From positions 94,643,501-94,707,500 of the forward strand of contig JADMNL010000028.1 of the NCBI GenBank assembly GCA_016271365.2: a stretch of 64,000 bases of DNA. Reading direction: 5' to 3'. Below are positions 52,360 to 63,422 of the stretch, one piece after another; positions within the stretch are counted from its first letter, which is position 1, and the number at the start of each line of letters is the position of its first letter. The DNA comes from Neoceratodus forsteri. Lineage: Eukaryota; Chordata; Ceratodontiformes; Ceratodontidae. The translations under genes and the position numbers were made by a program. A model generated the notes under the pieces. It saw only the letters and a list, made by a program, of their open reading frames with translations, was not told the DNA's origin and searched no databases.

Positions 52360-53630
52360 AGGTAAAGGGAGGAATAACTAAATCATTAAGAAAAGAACTA
52401 GGTAAAGCTGGGGAAACATCCTGAAACTTAGAGGTAACAAAAGCTTGGACTACACGACAAGGACCCCTCACATTGTGCACCTGAGTGCCATCAGTATCCA
52501 TCAAGACAGACATACCAAACCGTTCCGAATTCCGTGGGGAAAAATCATAGGGATTTACTTGCTGCTTGGTACCAGAAACCAGATATTTTTGCTGAAAAAA
52601 ACACTTGTCTTCTCTTGATTTTAAATAGTTACACATCTTCAGTTTAAGATCTTGACGTTTCAATAAAGAGGAATCATCCGAAACTGACACCTGACCCAGA
52701 AGCTTAATGCATTGAGCCCTATACCCTAAATATTACAAATAATGACTTCTAGCTTGATGCTTTGAAACATGAAGAAATAACAGTTTCAAGTCTAATTTAG
52801 TATCCTCCCACCATTCAATTGGACTATCATATAGAAAGAAAAGAGCAGCGCGTGCAGCAAATAAATCATGTACCTGACCCACAGTGACAGCATCATACAG
52901 TAAACCCACATTAAGTTTCCAGTAAGCTTGGCCCATGGGAAGTTGCTGATACTGGCCCATTCAGAGTTGTGCAACCAGGTGATCCGAAGTTTCCGTAGGC
53001 AAAGGAGCAACCTCCGAACAGGTAAGTCTGCTGGATAAAACCAAAAATCTATTCAGGAGGACAAAACTCCCTTAAAAAATGTGTGTGTCAAAGAAATATT
53101 TAAAATATCATAAACATCTACAAGATTATGACGTGTAATCACCTCATTAAGCATGTTAGTGTCAGAAAAAATTTTCTGCGTCTTCCTAACCCAATCCCGT
53201 GGACCCAGGCCACAATTAAAATCCCCCCCCCCACAATACCAGTTTAGACGTATGGAGATATGGAGAGATCCTCCTAAATAAAGCTGCCCTTTCTGCCTTC
53301 TGTTGGGAGCATAAACACTAATTAAACGATAAACACAATTAGAATAAATAAAATCCACCAACAGTGCTCTACCCGGTAAAATATCAAAAACCTTCAGAAT
53401 CGAATACTGATGTCTGCAAATAAAATACCGACCCCATCACAGACATCTTCACCCAAAGACCATAAGGAAACACCCCATCTCCAATCTTTTTCAGCTGCTT
53501 TCCAGTTGTAACAAGGAATGTAACCTAGTGTCCTGAAGTAATAGTATATTACCCCGACATTCCTTAGACTAGCAAAAGTTACCTGTCTTTTGCAGGAATT
53601 TTAAATGCTATTAACATTAATGGTAAGTAG
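52360..53630 (-). pseudogene. Tx1-like ORF2 endonuclease and linker
   Basis: From about 53625 in minus sense a broken frame includes KRQVTFASLRNVGVIYYY, the start of the APE-type endonuclease, though the L-Q-E metal-binding segment is damaged. Frame 53361-53053 reads YSNCVYRLISVYAPNRRQK and WYCGGGDFNCGLGPRDWV (the G-D-F-N box), then NLVDVYDILN. Frames 52960-52301 cover the linker before RT with VDTDGTQV-like MDTDGTQVHNVRGPCRVVQA. The endonuclease nicks the target to start reverse transcription. Degraded. Confidence 0.75.
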
Positions 53631-54049
53631 GACCACTCTTTTATCCATGGATAATGATGTTAAGGAGATGTGAAGTTACAAGAAAAGAAAACAGAATATG
53701 CCACCAAGGACACATCATTTCCTCTTCTTTCTTTTCTTGACTTAGGTTTATCACAACACCTATGTCTAAAATTGTGTCCGTATGGGAAGAGGTTACTGAA
53801 GAAATATCCGATGCCAAACCATCATCTTCTTCTTCACGATCCTGCAATGGTGTGTAGGTGTTTGGCAAAGGAAGGGTCAGAATCAGTAGAATGTTCCAAC
53901 AAAACTTTATTCGTTTTGGAGCGAGTCACTCTATGAAAAGGGGCCTCTTGCTGCATATCTGGAGGAGGCATACTTGGTAAGTCATAGAAGTGGAGGGGCC
54001 TGCAAGGGACCCGGGTCCATGTCACATACAGTACAATTTTCTACTTGTA

Positions 54050-56048
54050 AAACCTCAGATATCAAAGGAATATCTGGAACTGAAAAACCAGAATCTGACT
54101 CTGATTCTGACACTGGTAGAATCCCAGAAGGAACAGCTACCATAGTGGCAGAAGGGGCTTCTGAAGGGACCAGAGGTCGGGAGGGGGGGGAATCAAAGGA
54201 GAGGCCTGGGGATGAGTAATGAAGGTCTGAAGTTTTTGGCCCTCCTTCTGGGCTGTTGCTACATAGACATCCTGCTCTGCCCTAATAGCTGGATCCGTAT
54301 TATTGTGGGAAGCTCAAGAGCAAAGTCTAAAAGTATGGCCCAATTCATCACATAGATTGCACTTAGGAGGATTCCTACAATGTGCACCAATATGTCCCAA
54401 ATCACCACATAGGCCACACTTTTGCAGATCACAAACATTACTGAGATGACCCAAAACCCCACACTTATAACAGGCCCATGGCTGACCCGGGTTAAAAATT
54501 ACGCCCCGCCCCCGTCCCTCCCCAGAAAGAAACAATTAGGTAAATGCTGTGTTAAGCCATTTTCCAATCTTAAATCTACCAAAAACTTCCACTCCCCAGT
54601 CCATAAACATTCATCATCCAGGATAGGTTCTGGATGTCCTTTAACTACACAATGCTGTTGCAACCAATAGGTAATATCTGCTACATTAACTCCTTCGTTA
54701 CGAAACATAACTGTAATTTTTTTGGAGACAGGTTTAGTCAAAGGAATCGCAATAAGGGACTCCATAAAGGAGTATGTTTAAGAAGCTGAAACTGTTTCAA
54801 AACCTATCTAAACCAGCAGAATGTTTAAAACTGATGTCAAGACGGAATCTCCAGGCATATGAACGAGAGCATAGATCTCATAGGCATAGAATTTCATACT
54901 CCCCTTCAATAAGTCCCGGACAACAAACTCTCTGTTAGGGACCTCAGACACAGGACCCCTAAAATTCAGACGCACCGCATTACGCTGTGCTGCCGGTTCA
55001 GAAGAAAGCCCAAAAGTAGCCGGAAAAAGCTTCTCCTTGATGCCTGTATCCCATACAGAAGTGCAGCAACTGATGCAGGTGCAGGCTCCATAATAACTTC
55101 AGCAGGACCTGCAGGGGACAAATGCTGAGTAGTAGACTGAAAGTCCTTGGGGGGGTTCCAATGACAAAGATTCCCCTTCTAAACATTTAATATCATCTAA
55201 GAGAGATTTAGAAGGGTGCACAGCAAAGGGTTGAGGTTGTACTACAGGGGAACCTTGACCCAGAGGGATTGAAACAGTGGACCGAGCAGCCTGCTCAGAA
55301 TCCATAAAAAGTTTGTCAGGAGCTGAGGGTACAAAGTTTGAATCCCACCCTGTACCATCAGGAGATTTAACCCATCCCACTGCTTCCAAAGCCTGGGAAA
55401 CCCATGCTGCTGAAGCTGCGATGTTCCTTGCAGGAAGAGCACTGGTTTGAGAAGCTGACAAAGAAGAAGCAGGCTGCTGAAGATCAGCAGACAAACAAGC
55501 GTCCACAGTACAAGCAGCAAAAGAACACTGTTGTGCAGAGTCATGTCCAAGTAAAGGGGATTCCACAGTAGTAGGCTGAGAAGAAAGAAAATCACCGCAA
55601 GGCAGAGAACACAGAGAACTCTGCAAAGCAGTCAGATCACAATGCATGTCAACGGACTCCATAGGCATAGAGCCTGAACCAAAAGTACTCACTGTGCTTT
55701 CTGAAAGAACTAGGGGGGAAAGTATCGTTTCAGGATCCACAGGCTGAACGATGTCTGTTGCTTCGGTCACATTGACCTGCATTCGGTCGTCGCTCAAGGA
55801 AGTTGCGCCAATTCCTCTTCCTGTACCTCCCCTCTAGATTCCCGTGCACTGTCCAAGTCCCGCATCAAGCGGTTCCGTGATCGCCAGGACCGACTCTCTT
55901 CCTGAGCCAACTGCTGACGGATTTCATCCTCCGATGAAACAGCCATAAGAATCATAGACTCTGCTTGCACGAAGGTAGGATCTACATTATCACAGACTTG
56001 AGCTATCTTGATGGAAGCAGTCTCCTCTGAAAAGTCATCCGAAGCCAT
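54050..56048 (-). pseudogene. Tx1-like ORF1 (RRM-like plus CCHC knuckles)
   Basis: The likely start is MASDDFSEETASIK at 56048, with an acidic helical N-terminus (LAQEESRSWRSRNRLMRDLD) to about 55796. After a frameshift, the long frame 55797-55099 is Ser/Pro/Ala-rich and low in motif content. Frame 54765-54499 reads MESLIAIPLTKPVSKKITVM and DECLWTGEWKFLVDLRLENG, the RRM-like region typical of Tx1 ORF1. Frame 54535-54314 has ACYKCGVLGHLSNVC, KCGLCGDLGHIGAHC and KCNLCDELGHTFRLC, three consecutive CCHC knuckles. The protein would coat the element RNA. The C-terminal part near 54250-53640 is in fragments. Confidence 0.8.
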
Positions 56049-56374
56049 ATCAATCACAAATAGAAGAAGGAAGGCCAAGGAGGTGATCAGCATCTCAGCC
56101 TTCCACACGTCCACACTCCGCAATACCTCACCAAACACTGATCCAGTTTGCACAGCGTCACAGCGTCCACCTCCAACCGAGTAGGGGAATTTCCCCAGTG
56201 TCCTGGCCAAATTTCCCTCATTCACTAAAAAAAAATACCACCAACAGCTTAATCTGGTTCAAGGTCAGTTGGCATTCATCTGTATCCGCCTCCCCCGGGT
56301 CGTGCCTGAAAATAGGCAGGATTTGTCTACTGCACTTACCTGGTCAACAAAAACTAACTAAATAAATAGATAAT

Positions 56375-56593
56375 AGTGGGATATTGGCGATTATCCCCAT
56401 GGACACAAACCACTTGTATGGGGGGGGGGGGGCCCTTTTTCCTATCAGTGATTAGGTCCCTTCTAATCAGGGTATTTTTACTTCCTGAGTCAGTCAACCC
56501 CAGACCCTTCTGGTCCTGTAACTGTACCACAGTAGTTAAATAATCTGAATTTAACAAAGCTAAATGAGCTCCATCACTTTCCAAGAGGGACAA
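56375..56593 (-). pseudogene. protease with DSG triad, Gmr1-like copy 2
   Basis: Minus frame: LQDQKGLGLTDSGSKNTLIR then RDLITDRKKG, a C-tract expansion (proline run) and IQVVCVHGDNRQYPTI. DSG is the retropepsin catalytic motif. The frame leaves the element at about 56375, where the SINE is inserted, and continues at 49840. The run of consecutive Gs at 56425-56438 on plus probably shifts the frame locally. Confidence 0.8.
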
Positions 56594-57290
56594 AACCTGG
56601 CTATGTGTCCCCTACCTTTACAATTGTGGCATATTACAGTATGTCAGCAGGAAATTTTCTTTTTCCCTGATTTAAGTTCACAAGATCTAGGTTGAACAGT
56701 CTGAGATTTTCTTACCACAGTTGGTTTGACTGTAGAATCATATGGCCAGTTCCCTCCTTTTCTGTAAGGCTGTTGTGCTGCTAGGAAGTCCTCAGCCAAG
56801 GTTACAGCCATTTCTGCAGACTCAGGATTATGCTCCTTGATCCATATTTGAATGTCTGTGCATAAAACCTGTAAAAACTGTTTCATCACAAAGGTTTCTA
56901 TGATGTCCATCCTTGACTTTCCATCTGGGACAATCCATTTTAGGCACAGTTCTCTTAACCGAATATATGTCTCTCTCGGGAAGTCTTGGGGCTGATGCTT
57001 TAGTGCCCAGAATCTCTGCCTATAAGTCTCAGAGTTGATATCATACCTTTTCAATATTTCCTGTTTAACCAGGTCATAGTCATCTGCTAAATGGGGATCC
57101 ATATTGCCATATGCCAATTGTGCCTTCCATGAAAGGTAGGGGGTGAGTCTCACTAACCACTGGGGTTTTGGCCAGTCACATGCCTTGGCCGCTCTTTCAA
57201 AAGTGGTCAAATAAGCTTGTATATCATTTGTGGGCATCATCGTAACTGTTTTATGTTCTTCTGGTTATTTGTGGGTTGACCACCCCTGGT
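56594..57290 (-). pseudogene. Gag with SCAN-like domain and intact zinc knuckle, Gmr1-like copy 2
   Basis: Frame 57240-56644 reads MMPTNDIQAYLTTFERAAKA, LTPYLSWKAQLAYGNMDPHL, VKQEILKRYDINSETYRQRF, ETYIRLRELCLKWIV and MDIIETFVMKQFLQVLCTDI then QIWIKEHNPESAEMAVTLAE. This is the same SCAN-related region as in copy 1, unbroken over about 190 codons. Just downstream at about 56640-56594 is CHNCKGRGHIARFC, a complete CCHC knuckle. The N-terminal segment (57499-57305) includes a Glu/Arg-rich helix (LVGRQMEIEQERDRDQRKQD). Confidence 0.85.
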
Positions 57291-57555
57291 TCCGTGTCAC
57301 ACACCTAGGTTTGTAATAACTGTAAAGTCTCAGCCCACCTGGCATCCTGTTTTCTCTGATCCCTGTCTCTTTCTTGTTCTATTTCCATTTGTCGCCCCAC
57401 CAGCCAATGCAGCAGATCACTGATGCTTTCAGGTGGGGTATCGCCACCCTCCAGACATCTCTCCTGCTTCTGATCTGTCCCAGACACCACTGTTGCCACT
57501 TGTACCAGTGCTGGTACAGTCTGGTTTCCCCCACTATCCTTTGGACAACCAGGAT

Positions 57556-57573
57556 CCCACCACAGCCGCCAAA
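57556..57573 (-). other. probable primer-binding site
   Basis: Adjoining the LTR in minus sense is TTTGGCGGCTGTGGTGGGAT. TGG at the start complements the CCA end of a tRNA. The rest has a G-containing acceptor resembling tRNA-Ser/Leu 3' ends, but I cannot assign the tRNA. Confidence 0.45.
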
Positions 57574-58196
57574 TGTGATAGGGCTAGTGGGTAATGACAA
57601 CACAAACACGGTTTTGTAGATTTCACACACACAAACTTTGTGTGGCTGATGATTAATTTTCAAAGTAAATCAAAGTAAATTCAAAATAAATTACTTCTTA
57701 CTTCAGAAATAAAAGAAAACAAAATCAGCTCTCTTCCTGAACTTAAGCACTCTTTAAACAGGAGTACTGCCACAGAGTGGTACTAGCTAAGAACAACGTG
57801 ACCACTATCTTCTGTGCACAACATCTCTCTGTCCAGCATCATTCTTGCAAGCTTTTTATAAGACTAGAATAGTGACATCATGGGTCATCTGATCCGCCAC
57901 CTAACACTAATACAAGAAATAAGCTATTCTAATACAAAGAGTGGGGCATCAACAGAGACTTTATCAAATATCTTCATTTTATTAATGTAGCGCATCTCTT
58001 AAAAAAAAACAAACAAAGTAACATCATATAAGCATGTTATTTCAAATGTGCATATTCAAGGGTCACTTAAGGCTTTTGCCCCTCCTATTGCATGTAACCT
58101 CACATCATATCTGGACTATAAAACTAACCCACCAGGGGGCCGCTGGCCCTAAATGGTTATTCCTCAATTCTTGTCCTACGGTTGTAAGAGTCCACA
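57574..58196 (-). repeat. 5' LTR of Gmr1-like copy 2 (outer boundary tentative)
   Basis: In minus sense it would run TGTGGACTC...CCTATCACA, a TGTG...CACA pair. TTATAAAAAG in minus sense (about 57856-57865) serves as a TATA box. The inner boundary is fixed by the primer-site-like sequence; the outer is chosen from the TG/CA ends only, since the partner LTR and the target duplication are missing. Confidence 0.55.
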
Positions 58197-58879
58197 GGTA
58201 TGTCTAGATGATTTTATGTTTGTAGTAGAAACATTTTTCTCTGACAAAACAGTCCTACTTACTGGTTTATTTTTCTTTCTCAAAATACAGCTGTATTACC
58301 CTGCAATTGGCTACCCGGTAACCTAGTTATGCATCCGGGTTTTGTTTTAAGAAATTATGGGCTATACATCCTATTATGGGATGTATGTGCTTCTGAAATG
58401 TTTGTTTATGGAAACAACTAGGTTTCCTACTCTTTCTACTTTTATGAGGTTCTTTAAAATATGGGCTTTTGCTCAAGCGCATCGCTTTAGGAGCCTTTTT
58501 CCTCAATATGAATTTGTCCGGAGTGCTTGACACTTCTGTGCCCTTTTCTTAGACTTGAGCAGAGCGCTGCAAGCAGACCATCTTTCAGAAAAGAAACATT
58601 GATCAGGTGCTTGCATTCCCAGCTTCCCAAGAGCCAGAATGCATACCATTCGAACTGCCAACCTCCTGAAACCAAAATGCCTTTTTAATTCCCTTACAAG
58701 CACTGGACAAGTGCATACAAAATTCTGTCTATCCACCTAACGTATTCACCATACGGGTCAGAAATATCAATCAGGAGTGTTGGACAGTGCCATGGTGGCA
58801 GCGACCAGCAAACACAAGTTGCCCAGATACCGCCCTTTTTGCCACAACACAACCTGGTAAGCAAATAGACCTATTTCTG
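58197..58879. other. unassigned sequence, possible DIRS Gag remnant
   Basis: In minus sense 58736-58490 reads FGFRRLAVRMVCILALGKLG then PDQCFFSERWSACSALLKSK. Its C-I-x-x-L-G-K spacing loosely recalls the Cys/His region of DIRS Gag (H-T-T-C-V-Y-C-L-G), but several expected cysteines are absent. Too weak to call. Confidence 0.3.
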
Positions 58880-59220
58880 TTCCATATCTGGGTGAGACCT
58901 ATGCTCCCCTCCATCTTCCTCTGGGTTAGGCCTGAGCTCCCCTTTGCCTTCCTATCTGGGTCAGGCCTATGCTCCCTTTTGCCTTCCTGCCTGGGGCATG
59001 CCTACACACCCCTTTGCCTTCCTATCTGGGTTAGGCCTACATTTCCTTTTGCCTTCATATCTGCATCAGGCCTATGCTTCCCTTTGCCTTTCTATCTGGG
59101 TTAGGCCTACATTCCCTTTTGCCTTCATATCTGGGTCAGACTTATGCTTCCCTTTGATTTCCTGTCTGGATTAGGCCTACACTCCCCCTAGTCCCCCCCA
59201 TCTGGGTCAGGTCTTCCCTA
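58880..59220. repeat. minisatellite, 35-bp unit
   Basis: About nine and a half copies of a 35-bp unit of the form TATCTGGGTCAGGCCTATGC then TCCCTTTTGCCTTCC. Alternate copies carry TTAGGCCTACA versus TCAGGCCTATG, so a 70-bp higher-order unit is visible in part of the array. The repeated peptide in plus frames (e.g. WVRPTFPFAF) reflects the repeat, not a gene. The array lies directly 5' of the L2-like LINE. Confidence 0.85.
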
Positions 59221-59239
59221 CTCATAGCCCTCCGAGCAT

Positions 59240-61590
59240 TTCTTTCCACTGCTATGCTCAACCACTATGCTGCTCCACTTGCTGGCTCTCCTCCCCCTCC
59301 TCTTTTCCCTCTTCTCCCTTCCCATTTGCTGTCCCCTCCCTTCATCTTTCCTACTTCCTCCACTCCTCTACCCCCCCGGGCCTGCCTTATCCCTCCACTC
59401 CCTTCCACATTCTCCCTTGTGTCCTGGGTGATGCCTCCTTCCTGCTGCTTGGCTTGACCTTTAATCTCTCTGGTGCCTCCTGCCCCCTTCCTCACGCACA
59501 CCAACTCTGCTGCCCCATCTCCTCCCTCCCCTCTAAGTAGCTCCATTAATCCATTAAGCTCATTGTCACCTTGCTACTTCTGGCAACAGGCAACATTAAA
59601 CTTAATCTTAGTCCTGCCCCTTCCCCCCCCAATGCAGCTCCCCAAAGGACTGCAGGTTGCCCATCTTATCATCCACAGCCTCATTTCGGAACTGGATCTG
59701 TTGCTGCCCCTCATGGTCAAACTCCAGCCAGATGTTCTCATCATCTCTGAGTCTTGACTCTCCCATGAGATCCAAGATTCAGCAGTGTCCATCCCTGGCT
59801 ACTCCATAGCTAGACAGCATCACCCAAGGAGGGGAGGGCAGGGGAGGGGAAGTGGGGTTACAATCTACCTATCTTCTGGAACCCAATTTCAGCCTGTGCT
59901 ATCCTCTCATCCCCCAGTGCCTATGAGCTGCTCCTCCTCCTCAAACTCAGCCTCCCCTTCTCAGTTCCCCTTGTTGTTGCAGGGGTGTATTACTGTCCTT
60001 GCCTGTTCCCTGCTGTGGTTACTGAACTCCTCTCCTCCATCTGCTCCCACTCCTGCTATTGTGAGTTGCTAATATTTGGCAATTTTATCATTAATTTGCT
60101 CTCCCTCTCCACGCACAGATTTTGCCTAAATGTTAAATCCCTCTAGTTAACCCAACAAATCCTCGAATCACACTCTTCTGGACTAGTTACACTCCTCTCA
60201 CCCCACTGTATCATGTATGCAGGCCTCTTCTCAGACACCCTCAGTGACTATCTCATTGTTTACTGTGTGCGCAAGGTCCATCACCCTAAAGCCTCCCCTA
60301 AAACCATCCACCTTTGATCCTTCAGGTCGCTGGATTTGCCCACCTAATCTGTCGGCTACTGATTCAACCCTCATCTCTATAGCCACTGGCATCAACTTGG
60401 CCCCTGAATCCTTCCAATCCAAATTTATGGCCCTTTGAGACCATCATGCTGGCCCTCAGGAAATCCAGGGTCCGAGGATCCCATGTTCCCTGGATCTCTG
60501 CTGAGCTGTTGGCATGCCTTTGAGCTCATGACCAAGCCCAGCAGTCCTATAAGATCACTGGCTTTTCTGCTGCTCTGCTAAATTACCAGACCCTTCACAA
60601 TGCTTGCACCAAAGCCACCATGCTTGTGAAATCCAAGTACTTTGCATTCACACTCCAGTACAACCTTAATCACCCCTTCAAGTTAAATAAAGTTATTCAC
60701 TTCCTCTTCTCTCAATTGACCTAGTCCTTCCCCCATCCTCAAGGTTGACAGCTCCCGCATCAGTAACTCCACTGCCATTGCTTCTTCCTTCAACTCCTTC
60801 CTCAACACCTCTGCCTACTTTCTCCTCCCTCTTTTCTCCCCTCCCCTTCCCCTCTTCCCTTGCCCTCCTTCTTCTCCTCCCCTACCACTTCCTCTGTCTT
60901 CTAGCTCTAAACTCCCCACGTGGTTCAAGCCCTGATGGCCTTGAACCCAAGATTCTGCATCTTTCTGTGTCAGCTATCACCATCCCCATCACCCTCCTCC
61001 TTAATCTCTCATCCTCTGCCCCAGATGCCTGGAAATGGACACCATCATCCCCCTACCCAAAAAGGGGGTGACTCTTCCTACTAGTGGAAACTAATTTCCC
61101 AGCTCTCTCCTTCCTACCTTGGCTAAGTTCCAGGAACATCTTGTCCTCTCATAACTCTCCCCTTTCCTTGATGACTCCTCTTTTTTCACTCCACATCCAT
61201 CTTTCTCTTCTGGCTCACTAACTCCATCCTGTCTGGTATGGATCAGTGTCATTCACGTCTGCCATCTTTGTTCAATTTGCCAAAGCCTTTAACACTGTCT
61301 CTCATCCCCTTCTGCTGGACAAGCTTCAGACAGCTGGACTTTCTGCTTTCTCAATCAGCTGATTCTACTCCTACTCTGAGAGCAGGTTGCAAGATGTCCA
61401 TATTGGACCCCCCTTCCCACTCCCTATCTGCTCAGACATTCCCCAAGGTTCTGTCCTGGACCCATACTCTTCCATATTCCAAAATGACCTTTTCTTCTGT
61501 GTCTATCCACATGTATGTAAATGTTCTGCATGCCTCTGGCTCTTCTGCCACAGATCTTGCTGTCCATCTTAGGATTTTAGAAGTGTTCAC
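59240..61590 (+). mobile_element. L2-like LINE, copy 4, cut by CR1-like copy 2
   Basis: A plus-strand LINE with a pyrimidine-rich leader, a degenerate 2A-like motif (LLLLATGNIKLNLSP near 59569-59613), endonuclease and RT fragments. It stops at 61590, where a CR1-like 3' end of opposite strand begins. Copy 3 (22085-24180) has the same architecture. The RT ends before the active site, so the rest either lies beyond the window or is lost. Confidence 0.75.
59560..61590 (+). pseudogene. L2-like ORF2 endonuclease and partial RT, copy 4
   Basis: Frame 59473-59757 gives HSLISELDLLLPLMVKLQPD then VLIISES, and 59785-60072 gives SIPGYSIARQHHPRRGG with SGVTIYLSSG. Together these are the E-T-W/S...G-Y-x-x-x-R-x-D-R...G-G-G-V blocks of an APE endonuclease. 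The later linker is scattered (60745-61071: SPRGSSPDGLEPKILHLS, the S-G-x-D-G-L-x-P-x-x-L entry). RT motif A is at 61238-61594 as FVQFAKAFNTVSH-like sequence in shifted frames, followed by DIPQGSVLDPYSSIFQNDL. Many stops. Confidence 0.65.
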
Positions 61591-63422
61591 ATAGAAACAT
61601 AGACTTTGACGGCAGATAAGGACCACTTGGCCCACCCAGTCTGCCCATTTCCCTACCTACTGGATAAGCTGCAGATTCTAGTTAACCAACAGCCTACTTC
61701 CTGCAACCCCCCGCTATAATTGCCTTATGTCTGTCCCATGCATGTTTGAATTCCCCCACTGTTTTAGACCCGACGACCTCCTCAGGAAGGCAGATCCATG
61801 TATCCACCACTCTCTCTGTGAAAAAAAATGTCCTCACATTACCCCTGAGCCGTTCCCCCTCTATCTTTAAATTGTGCCCCCTTGTTCTTACACATCTCTT
61901 TTTCTGAAAGATGCTACCCTCCTGGACTTTGTTGATAACCTTGAGGTACTTGAAAGTTTCTATCATGTCCCCCCGTCCCTCCTTTCATCAAGAGTATACA
62001 TATTAAGCTCTCTCAGTCTCTCTTCATATGGTTTCTGCTGCAGACCCTGCTCCATTTTAGTTGCCCTCCTCCGGACTGCTTCCATCCTGTCTATGTCATT
62101 GCATAGATGAGGTCTCCAAAACTGCACACAGTACTCCACATGGGGTCTCACCAACTGTCTGTATAGAGGGATAACCACTTCCCTTTTTCTACTTGTGATG
62201 CCCCTTCCTATGCATCCCAGTATCACCCTGGCTCTCCTTACTGACTTTTCACATTGCTTACCCACCTTTAGGTCATCTGATATGACTACCCCCAGGTCCC
62301 TTTCCATTTTTGTTGTTGTTAGTACCTCCCCTGCTATTGTGTGCTCTTCTCCTGGGTTTTTGTTTCCCAGATGCATTACTTTGCACTTCTTTGCATTGAA
62401 TCTAAGTTGCCATATGTATGACCATTCCTCCAACCTTGCCAAGTCCCTTCTCATCTTTTCTACCCCCTCTCGTGTATCAGCTCTGTTACAGATCTTTGTG
62501 TCATCTGCAAAGAGGCATACCTTTCCCTCCAGACCCTCTGCAATGTCACCTATGAAGATGTTAAAGAGGACTGGACCCAGTATTGAACCCTGAGGTACTC
62601 CACTAGTAACCTCCCTTTCATCGGAATGTGTTCCATTCACTATTACCTTCTGTGTCCTGTTGTGCAGTCAGTTTGCTACCCAGGCTACCACCCTGGGACC
62701 CACTCCCAGGCTGGCTAACTTGATTATTAATCTTTTGTGCGGGACTGTGTCAAATGCCTTGCTAAAGTCTAGGTAGGCCATATCCACAGCCCCTCCCTGG
62801 TCTATTACTTTGGTCACCCAGTCAAAGAAATCAATTAGATTCATCTGACATGACCTTCCTGCTGTAAATCCATGCTGCTTTGGGTCCTGTGCCCCATTGG
62901 CCTCTATGTACTCAACAATTCTTTCTTTCAGAAGTGATTCCATCATTTTCCCTACCACTGAGGTCAAACTTACAGGTCTGTAGTTTCCTGCTTCTGCCTT
63001 GCTCCCACTTCTGTGAATGGGAATCACATCTGCCCTCCTCCAGTCCTCAGGTACCACTCCATCCTCCCATGATTTGTTAAAAAGCGTTGTTAGTGGTGTC
63101 ACTAGGTCCTCCCTTAGTTCTTTTAGGATTCTGGGGCGAATCCTGTCAGGCCCCATTGCTTTGTACATCTTGAGTTTTAGGAGTTCTTTCAGGACTCTTT
63201 CTTCTGTGAATGGACTGGTGTCAACCCCCTACCCAGAGTGCTTCTATTGTCTGGTTTAGGTAACTCCTCCTCATCTTCTTTTGTGAATACTGAGCAAAAA
63301 TATTCATTCAGTATCTCTGCCTTTTCACTGTCTCCCTCTACCCACCTTCCCTCTCCTTTATTAATCTTCACTATCCCTCCCTTAACCTTTCTATGCTCCC
63401 TAATGTACCTATAAAAGGTTTT
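61591..63422 (-). mobile_element. CR1-like LINE, copy 2
   Basis: Minus-strand LINE with 3' end at 61591 (ACATAGAAACATAGAC, i.e. the TTTCTATG octamer tail) and its 3' UTR CAGTCTGCCCATTTCC. ORF2 extends to 63422, where a different LINE tail interrupts it. It is the same family as copy 1 (24181-34907): the 3' UTRs and C-termini align closely. Better preserved than copy 1 through the RT. Confidence 0.85.
61694..63422 (-). pseudogene. CR1-like ORF2 reverse transcriptase, copy 2
   Basis: Frame 63425-63189 opens with FYRYIREHRKVKG and LNEYFCSVFTKEDEEELPKP. Frame 63168-62668 gives MGPDRIRPRILKELREDLV, VPEDWRRADVIPIHRSGSKA, NYRPVSLTSVVGKMMESLL, HGFTAGRSCQMNLIDFFDWV and YLDFSKAFDTVPHKRLIIKL. Frame 62640-61963 has VTSGVPQGSILGPVLFNIFI, KVCLFADDTKICNRADT (catalytic F-A-D-D), MHLGNKNPGEEHTI and VIPLYRQLVRPHVEYCVQFW. 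Frame 61966-61694 ends with FTERVVDTWICLPEEVVGSK. Only about three frame breaks over 1.7 kb; all RT motifs are visible. Confidence 0.9.

Larger units (their letters stand above)
50112..56178 (-). mobile_element. Tx1-like (L1-clade) LINE, near full length
   Basis: A 6.07-kb element in minus orientation with 5' end at 56178 and 3' end at 50112, where a polyadenylation signal (TTTATT on plus, 50111-50116) sits at the terminus. ORF1 (about 56048-54050) carries an RRM-like domain and CCHC knuckles. ORF2 (about 53630-50420) has endonuclease, RT and a C-terminal Cys/His finger. The 14-bp duplication in the host SINE shows target-primed insertion. RT sequence and ORF1 type fit the Tx1 group of the L1 clade, many of whose members are site-specific (established). 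Frameshifts are present but all domains remain recognisable. Confidence 0.85.
49853..56373 (+). mobile_element. tRNA-derived SINE with conserved central block, split by Tx1-like LINE
   Basis: The left piece, 49853-50111, has box A TGGCTCAGTAGG (49866-49877) and box B GGTTCAGTTCC (49918-49928). A central block GACGTTAAACCGAGGTCC then CTTATCGAAAAGAGTAGGG follows. The right piece, 56193-about 56373, resumes with CCCCAGTGTCCTGGCCAAAT and ends in a 3' region with ACTAAATAAATAG. From memory, the central block and the TCCTGGCCAAAT segment occur in SINEs of many fishes, possibly the V-SINE superfamily; the name is tentative. Polymerase III transcription is expected. It is inserted in the protease of the Gmr1-like element. 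Confidence 0.75.
48691..58196 (-). mobile_element. Gmr1-like Ty3/Gypsy retrotransposon, copy 2 (3'-truncated, nested insertions)
   Basis: In minus order: LTR 57574-58196, probable primer-binding site just inside it, Gag 57290-56594, protease 56560-56375 and 49840-49600, integrase 49323-48691. RT, RNase H and the 3' LTR are absent. The protease is split by a SINE, itself split by a Tx1-like LINE. Integrase directly follows protease, confirming the Gmr1-type order seen in copy 1. Gag and protease are similar to copy 1 but belong to a different subfamily, and the LTRs are unrelated in sequence and length. Confidence 0.85.

Noticed and set aside
58787..59174. Repetitive Pro/Phe-rich frames
   Set aside because: Translation of the 35-bp minisatellite; a 105-bp reading periodicity explains the repeated peptide.
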